Shown here piece by piece: positions 6,630-10,916 of a DNA stretch of 10,916 nucleotides. A program made the position numbers and the translations under genes. The notes below the pieces were generated by a model, which was not told where the DNA came from, did no database searches, and saw only the letters and a list, made by a program, of their open reading frames with translations. The stretch comes from Flavobacterium psychrophilum (GTDB lineage: Bacteria; Bacteroidota; Bacteroidia; Flavobacteriales; Flavobacteriaceae). The stretch spans positions 1 to 10,916 of the forward strand of contig CAMDSN010000034.1 of NCBI GenBank assembly GCA_945907225.1. Direction: 5' to 3'. Every line of letters begins with the position of its first letter. Within the stretch, counting starts at the first letter, position 1.

Positions 6630-6644
6630 GACTGTTTACTGCGA

Positions 6645-7172
6645 CTAATCATGCTTTCCATTATAATACATATGCCATTTTCCTTGAACTTTCATGACTT
6701 GTTCAATTATTTCTCTAACAGCACCTTTTCCGCCGTTTTTATGTGAAATATATTTAGAAATAGCTTTAATTTCTTGAGCGGCATCTTGGGGGCATGTTGG
6801 GAGTCCAACTAATTTCATTACATGAAAATCAGGAATATCATCACCCATGTACAAAACATGCTCCGGGTTAATATGGTACAATTCGATATACTCTTTAAAA
6901 GTTTCTACTTTATTTGGTGCTGCCAAATGAATATCTGTGATCCCTAAATTTTTTAAACGAATACGAACACCTTCATTATTACCGCCCGAAATAATGCAAA
7001 CATTATAACCAGATTCAATTGCTGCTTTCATGGCAAATCCGTCTCGAATGTTCATGGTACGAAGCATTTCTCCATTGGGTGTTATGTGTACCGTACTGTC
7101 TGTTAAAACTCCGTCAACATCAAAAATAAATGTTGTAATGTTGTTTAGTAATTCTTTATAACTTATTTCCAT
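6645..7172 (-). CDS. kdsC: KdsC-type HAD phosphatase (Kdo-8-phosphate phosphatase)
   Basis: Protein of 175 aa of the capless HAD-IIIA KdsC family, which removes phosphate from Kdo-8-phosphate to make Kdo for the LPS inner core. Visible are motif I FDVDGVLTDS (17-26, nucleophile Asp18, acid/base Asp20), NIRDG (41-45), motif II ISGG (61-64), Lys88 as motif III, motif IV GDDIPD (110-115), CPQDA (127-131) and the glycine-rich tail GGKGAVREI (147-155). The frame is open to a TTG at 7178, but the ATG at 7172 gives a family-like start and is used here. It then overlaps the end of the DUF2520 gene by 17 nt. No other Kdo genes are in the window, so related sugar-phosphate substrates remain possible. 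Confidence 0.88.
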   Translation of the reverse strand: MEISYKELLNNITTFIFDVDGVLTDSTVHITPNGEMLRTMNIRDGFAMKAAIESGYNVCIISGGNNEGVRIRLKNLGITDIHLAAPNKVETFKEYIELYHINPEHVLYMGDDIPDFHVMKLVGLPTCPQDAAQEIKAISKYISHKNGGKGAVREIIEQVMKVQGKWHMYYNGKHD

Positions 7173-7917
7173 TATCAATTATAGATTTGGTTAGCAATTT
7201 ATAAATTTCTTTTTGGTTGTCGTTTGTTAAAAAATCCAAATGTGTTTTTAAAGTACCAGTGTCCTTTCTAATAGCCGGACCGGTTTGTGCCATAGCGGGA
7301 GAAAGTAGCATGATTTTATTTGCTGTTTCTTGAATTAATGGTTTTAAAATTTCAAAGGATAAATTATTTAGATTACAAATATCATTACCTATGGTATACA
7401 TATAATTTGTAAAATTACAAACATAGACTGCCGCAACATGAAGTGATAACCGTTGTTTAGCATTGATTCTATGGACTGAATTTGAAATTGCATGAGCCAC
7501 ACATTCGAGAGTTTTGTAATCGTTTTCGTTTTGAGCTTCAATGCAAATCGGAATAGTTTTAAAATCAATTTCTTTGGATTTTGAAAACGTTTGTAGTGGA
7601 TAAAAAACTCCAGTTCTATTCTTGTTTTTTAATGCCTCTAAAGAAAAAGTTCCAGAGGTATGGACGATTAGTTGAGAAGTAAAAGGTAATTCTTGGTAAA
7701 CCAAATCAATAGCGCCATCGGTTACGGCAATAATTACTACATCTACTGGAATGAAATTTTTATAATTGGAGAAAATTTTGTCAGAAGAGATTAGGTTTAA
7801 AACTGTTTTTTTATTTCTAACAAATATTTGAACTAATTCAATATCAGTGTTTAGACTGAACACTTTAATCAAATGTTGTGCAACATTTCCAGAACCAATT
7901 ATAGATACTCGAATCAT
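7156..7917 (-). CDS. Rossmann-like and DUF2520 domain-containing protein
   Basis: Cytosolic protein of 253 aa resembling NAD(P)-dependent reductases of the ProC/6-phosphogluconate dehydrogenase style. The N-terminal Rossmann fold shows IIGSGNVAQHL (6-16) and the strand VVIIAVTDGAI (60-70). HTSGTFSLEAL (86-96) and GVFYPLQTFSK (103-113) are typical of the family. The all-helical DUF2520 domain follows (about 125-245), with LSLHVAAVYVCNFTNYMY (157-174) and GPAIRKDTGTLKTHL (213-227). The fold suggests an oxidoreductase, but no substrate is established that I know of. It is the first gene of the minus-strand run and is translationally coupled to kdsC. It is divergent from ccsBA with a 150-bp gap. 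The start ATG at 7917 directly precedes the dinucleotide-binding strand, as expected. Confidence 0.85.
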   Translation of the reverse strand: MIRVSIIGSGNVAQHLIKVFSLNTDIELVQIFVRNKKTVLNLISSDKIFSNYKNFIPVDVVIIAVTDGAIDLVYQELPFTSQLIVHTSGTFSLEALKNKNRTGVFYPLQTFSKSKEIDFKTIPICIEAQNENDYKTLECVAHAISNSVHRINAKQRLSLHVAAVYVCNFTNYMYTIGNDICNLNNLSFEILKPLIQETANKIMLLSPAMAQTGPAIRKDTGTLKTHLDFLTNDNQKEIYKLLTKSIIDNGNKL

Positions 7918-8013
7918 GCCGTAAATTTATCGAAATTAAATTTCATTTAAAAGGTAAAATGAAAGAAATACACAAGTCTTAAAAATGTGCTAAAACTCAA
8001 AATAAATGAACTC

Positions 8014-8021
8014 CAAATCTA
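8014..8021 (-). promoter_or_regulatory. Possible -7 box for the DUF2520-kdsC-ubiA-maf run
   Basis: Minus-strand TAGATTTG (8021-8014) matches TAnnTTTG; a start near 8008 would give a leader of about 90 nt. No TTTG or TTG is seen 17-23 nt upstream. A one-mismatch TAATTTCG closer to the gene (7937-7930) is an alternative. Confidence 0.35.
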
Positions 8022-8031
8022 ATTTTTAACT

Positions 8032-8039
8032 TATTTTTG
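8032..8039 (+). promoter_or_regulatory. Likely -7 box for ccsBA
   Basis: TATTTTTG matches TAnnTTTG and lies 28 nt before the ATG at 8068, giving a leader of about 22 nt. The -33 element is weak: the best candidate is ATG at 8006-8008 with 23-nt spacing. It lies 10 nt from the opposing -7 candidate at 8014-8021. Confidence 0.45.
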
Positions 8040-8067
8040 TACCACTTAAAAAGAGCTATTCCAAGGC

Positions 8068-10916
8068 ATGAAAAAAAAAATATACTCGATTTTATTCTCC
8101 AGCCGTTTAATGGCAATTTTATTTTTATGTTTTTCGGTATCTATGGCAGTAGGAACCTTCATAGAACGTAAATATAACACTGATACCGCAAGAATTCTGA
8201 TTTACAACGCTAGTTGGTTTGAGGCAATAATGCTCTTTTTTGTTATAAATTTTGCTGGAAATATTAAGCGGTATCAATTATACAAAAAAGAAAAATGGGC
8301 CACTTTAATTCTACATTTATCTTGGATTTTCATAATTATTGGAGCATTTGTAACACGTTATATAAGTTTTGAGGGTATGATGCCAATTCGTGAAGGAGCT
8401 GTTTCGAACCAGTTTTATTCTGAAAAAAATTATTTGAATGTTTTTGTAGATGGAATGCATGATGGTAAAATGATGCGCAGGGTATTTGAAAAGTCACTTT
8501 TACTCTCCCCAGTTACCAACAATCAAATTTCAATTTCAGATAAGTTTGATTCCATTCCGTTCGAAATAAATTATAAGAATTTTGTGCTGGATGCTAAAGA
8601 ATCAATAAAAGAGTCAGCTGATGGTGATATATATTTGAAGTTAGTTGAGTCGAGTGGCGGCACTCGTCATGAACACATGCTCAAATCGGGAGAGATTCAA
8701 TCCATACATAATGTTTTGTTTGCGCTAAATAAGCCAACAAAAGGGGCTATAAATATCAATACAGTTAATAATACCATTTCATCCCCATTTGATGGAGAAT
8801 TCATGCGAATGGCAGATAAGTTAAAAGGAAAAGTCACAAAAGATTCTATTCAATCGTTAATGTATCGTTCATTGTATAATGTGGGTGGGGCACAATTTGT
8901 AATTCCGGATCAACCAAAAAAAGGAGTCAAGTCCTATATTTCAAGTGGTGATTATAAAGCTAAAAATGGAGAAGACGCACTTACTCTCTCAATAAAATCA
9001 GAAGGAAAGGAAAAAGAAGTGACACTACTTGGATCTAAAGGAAAACAGGGTGAGCCTACAATAGTAAAACTTGGCAGTTTGGAGTTTACTTTTAGTTATG
9101 GAAGTAAGGTTTATACCTTGCCATTTGGAATCAAGCTAAACGATTTTATAGCTCAAAAATATCCTGGAACTGAAAAAAGTTATTCTTCTTTTGAAAGCAA
9201 AGTGACTATTTTGGATTCTATAAAACCATATGATACAAGAATCTACATGAACCATATTTTAGATCACAAGGGGTATCGTTTTTTTCAAGCCTCCTTTGAT
9301 CCTGACGAAAAAGGTACTGTTTTGTCAGTAAACCATGACTTTTGGGGGACAACAATTACATATATTGGTTATTTTTTACTGTACTTCGGCATGTTAGCAA
9401 TTTTATTTACAACAAACACCCGATTTGATGATTTAAGAAGAAAATTAGACGCCATAAAATTGAAAAAGTCTAAACTAGCAGTTCTTATTTTTTGTTTTTT
9501 ATCGTTTTCAATGGCCGGACAAAATCAAGGAAAACATACCGCTAAATCACCTTCGGTAAAAGAAATAGATTCATTTATAAATGCTAATAAAGTTTCAGAA
9601 AAGCATGCCGCACAATTCAGCAGACTTGTAATTCAAGACGACGGTGGTAGAATGAAACCAGTAAATACCTTTTCATCAGAGTTGTTAAGAAAAGTGAGTC
9701 ACAATGATCGTTATAAAGAAATGAACTCTGATCAGGTTTTTATTTCAATGTCACAATTTCCATCGGCATGGTTTGAAGTTCCGCTGCTGTACATTAAAAG
9801 TGGTAATGATAGTATTCGAAAAATATTAGGGATTAATTCGGAGGCTAAATATGCTACCTTCAGGTCTTGTTTTGATGAAATGGGTAATTATAAATTATCT
9901 CCTTATTTAGATGAAGCCTACAAGGCCGCGAATCCAAACAAATTTGAAAAAGATTTTGTAGAAACTGATAAAAAAGTTAATTTATTAAATGCGGCACTAA
10001 GCGGAAAAATACTTCGATTGTTTCCTATACCCAAAGACTCAAATAATAAATGGGTTTCCTTTTTAGAAATTAATCACAGAACAGGAACTGCACTAGACAC
10101 TATTCGAATGGTATTGCCAATTTATTTTGAAGCACTTAGGGAAGCGAGTCAGAATAAAAATTATACAAAAGCCAATTCTTATTTGGTTGGAATTGAAAAC
10201 TATCAAAAGAAATTTGGAAAAGCCGTCCGTCCAAGTGAAAAAAAGATAGAATATGAAATATTGTATAATAAATACGATGTTTTACAAAAGTTGCCCTATT
10301 GGTATTTGATTGCGGCTAGTTTGTTGTTTTTATTTATTATAATTGGAATCTTTAAAGACAGGAAATGGATTGCGTATACCGTTAATGCTTTACATGTTAT
10401 AATTGGACTCTTATTTACCTTACATACTGTAGCTTTACTCTTCCGCTGGTATATTTCCAATCATGCACCTTGGAGTAACGCTTATGAAGCAATAGTTTAT
10501 GTGGCTTGGTCCACTATGTTTTTTGGACTTGCGTTCGCTTGGAAGTTAAAATTTGAACCTTCCCTGAAGTTTCTAGGATCTGTATTATTTGGTATTTATT
10601 ATAAAAGCAGTTCTAAATTAACGGTTGCTGCCTGTAGTTTTGTGTCTGCTATGATATTAACGGCAGCCTATGCAAATTGGATAGATCCAGAAATTGCCAA
10701 TCTGCAACCTGTGTTAAATTCCTACTGGTTGATGATTCACGTGGCGGTAATTGTAGCAAGTTATGGACCTTTTGCCCTTGGCGCAATTCTAGGATTTGTT
10801 TGTTTATTGTTAATACTGTTTACAACCAAAAATAACAAAGCCAAAATGGAATTAAACATTAATGAATTAACAGTTATCAACGAAATGGCGCTAACCGTAG
10901 GTCTAGTAATGTTAAC
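8068..10916 (+). CDS. ccsBA: CcsBA cytochrome c biogenesis protein (ResB-CcsA fusion), 3' end missing
   Basis: An uninterrupted frame of 949 codons runs off the right edge. System II synthetases export haem and attach it to CXXCH sites of apocytochromes outside the inner membrane. The N-terminal ResB-like part has helices at about 14-31, 49-66 and 79-99. His83 in LHLSWIFIIIGAFVTR is a likely transmembrane haem ligand. A large periplasmic loop follows, then NHDFWGTTITYIGYFLLYFGM (422-442) entering the next helix. A hydrophobic segment at about 470-483 anchors a second periplasmic region containing FSRLVIQDDGGRMKPVNTF. The CcsA part begins near 744, with His786 in a helix, WYISNHAPWSNAYEA (794-808), and SYWLMIHV (885-892), whose His891 fits the first periplasmic ligand. 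The WWD haem motif (W-x-W-D-P-K-E) and second periplasmic His are not reached. Roughly 100-120 residues are missing by comparison with Bacteroidota relatives of about 1050-1080 aa. No cytochrome gene is in view. Confidence 0.93.
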   Translation, partial: MKKKIYSILFSSRLMAILFLCFSVSMAVGTFIERKYNTDTARILIYNASWFEAIMLFFVINFAGNIKRYQLYKKEKWATLILHLSWIFIIIGAFVTRYISFEGMMPIREGAVSNQFYSEKNYLNVFVDGMHDGKMMRRVFEKSLLLSPVTNNQISISDKFDSIPFEINYKNFVLDAKESIKESADGDIYLKLVESSGGTRHEHMLKSGEIQSIHNVLFALNKPTKGAININTVNNTISSPFDGEFMRMADKLKGKVTKDSIQSLMYRSLYNVGGAQFVIPDQPKKGVKSYISSGDYKAKNGEDALTLSIKSEGKEKEVTLLGSKGKQGEPTIVKLGSLEFTFSYGSKVYTLPFGIKLNDFIAQKYPGTEKSYSSFESKVTILDSIKPYDTRIYMNHILDHKGYRFFQASFDPDEKGTVLSVNHDFWGTTITYIGYFLLYFGMLAILFTTNTRFDDLRRKLDAIKLKKSKLAVLIFCFLSFSMAGQNQGKHTAKSPSVKEIDSFINANKVSEKHAAQFSRLVIQDDGGRMKPVNTFSSELLRKVSHNDRYKEMNSDQVFISMSQFPSAWFEVPLLYIKSGNDSIRKILGINSEAKYATFRSCFDEMGNYKLSPYLDEAYKAANPNKFEKDFVETDKKVNLLNAALSGKILRLFPIPKDSNNKWVSFLEINHRTGTALDTIRMVLPIYFEALREASQNKNYTKANSYLVGIENYQKKFGKAVRPSEKKIEYEILYNKYDVLQKLPYWYLIAASLLFLFIIIGIFKDRKWIAYTVNALHVIIGLLFTLHTVALLFRWYISNHAPWSNAYEAIVYVAWSTMFFGLAFAWKLKFEPSLKFLGSVLFGIYYKSSSKLTVAACSFVSAMILTAAYANWIDPEIANLQPVLNSYWLMIHVAVIVASYGPFALGAILGFVCLLLILFTTKNNKAKMELNINELTVINEMALTVGLVML

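Noticed and set aside
7932..7944. Palindrome GAAATT-A-AATTTC before the DUF2520 start
   Set aside because: Almost purely A and T, short, and without a second copy; likely chance.
1..10916. Mobile elements, CRISPR arrays, rRNA or tRNA genes, phage or defence genes
   Set aside because: No transposase, integrase, regularly spaced repeats, cloverleaf-like segments or known defence motifs were seen; all gene-free gaps are under 160 bp.

Overview
The window looks like ordinary chromosome of a low-GC member of Bacteroidota, most likely Flavobacteriaceae. The supporting signs are strongly AT-rich intergenic DNA, no Shine-Dalgarno sequences ahead of the starts, several promoters of the Bacteroidota form TTTG-N17-23-TAnnTTTG, an exported protein with the flavobacterial-style 'LKAQ' signal cleavage region, and a giant fused ResB/CcsA cytochrome c biogenesis protein. 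I see no phage, insertion sequence, CRISPR array, or rRNA or tRNA gene.

Left part (1-3525, all minus strand). Only the first seven codons of an unidentified gene are visible at the left edge, behind a near-perfect promoter. Upstream of it lie serA (3-phosphoglycerate dehydrogenase, short form without an ACT domain), serC (phosphoserine aminotransferase) and a LuxC-like acyl-CoA reductase. SerA and SerC perform the first two steps of serine synthesis; SerC can also serve PLP synthesis.

Middle (3464-4436). A 62-bp divergent region separates the acyl-CoA reductase from a plus-strand 2[4Fe-4S] ferredoxin. Its core is an 18-bp perfect palindrome in which each half forms the -7 promoter box of one direction. 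Convergent with the ferredoxin is a small exported protein of unknown function.

Right-centre (4437-7917, minus strand). A compact run reads DUF2520 Rossmann protein -> KdsC-type HAD phosphatase -> UbiA-family prenyltransferase -> Maf nucleotide pyrophosphatase -> minimal MscS-type channel. DUF2520/kdsC overlap by 17 nt and ubiA/maf by 11 nt. The only sizeable gap before maf, between kdsC and ubiA, holds a CAGT/ACTG-rich hairpin repeat. The themes are the cell envelope (Kdo, prenyl lipid, osmotic valve) and nucleotide housekeeping.

Right end (8068-10916, plus strand). A divergent, single-ORF CcsBA haem-handling and cytochrome c synthetase gene is cut by the window edge just before its expected WWD haem-binding motif.

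Two starts deserve correction. The longest open frames of serC and kdsC begin at TTG codons, but family-typical ATG starts lie 5 and 2 codons downstream and are used here. I found no clear new multi-gene system. The most distinctive items are the palindromic back-to-back promoter, the acyl-CoA reductase/ferredoxin pair, the cage-less MscS protein and the intergenic hairpin repeat.
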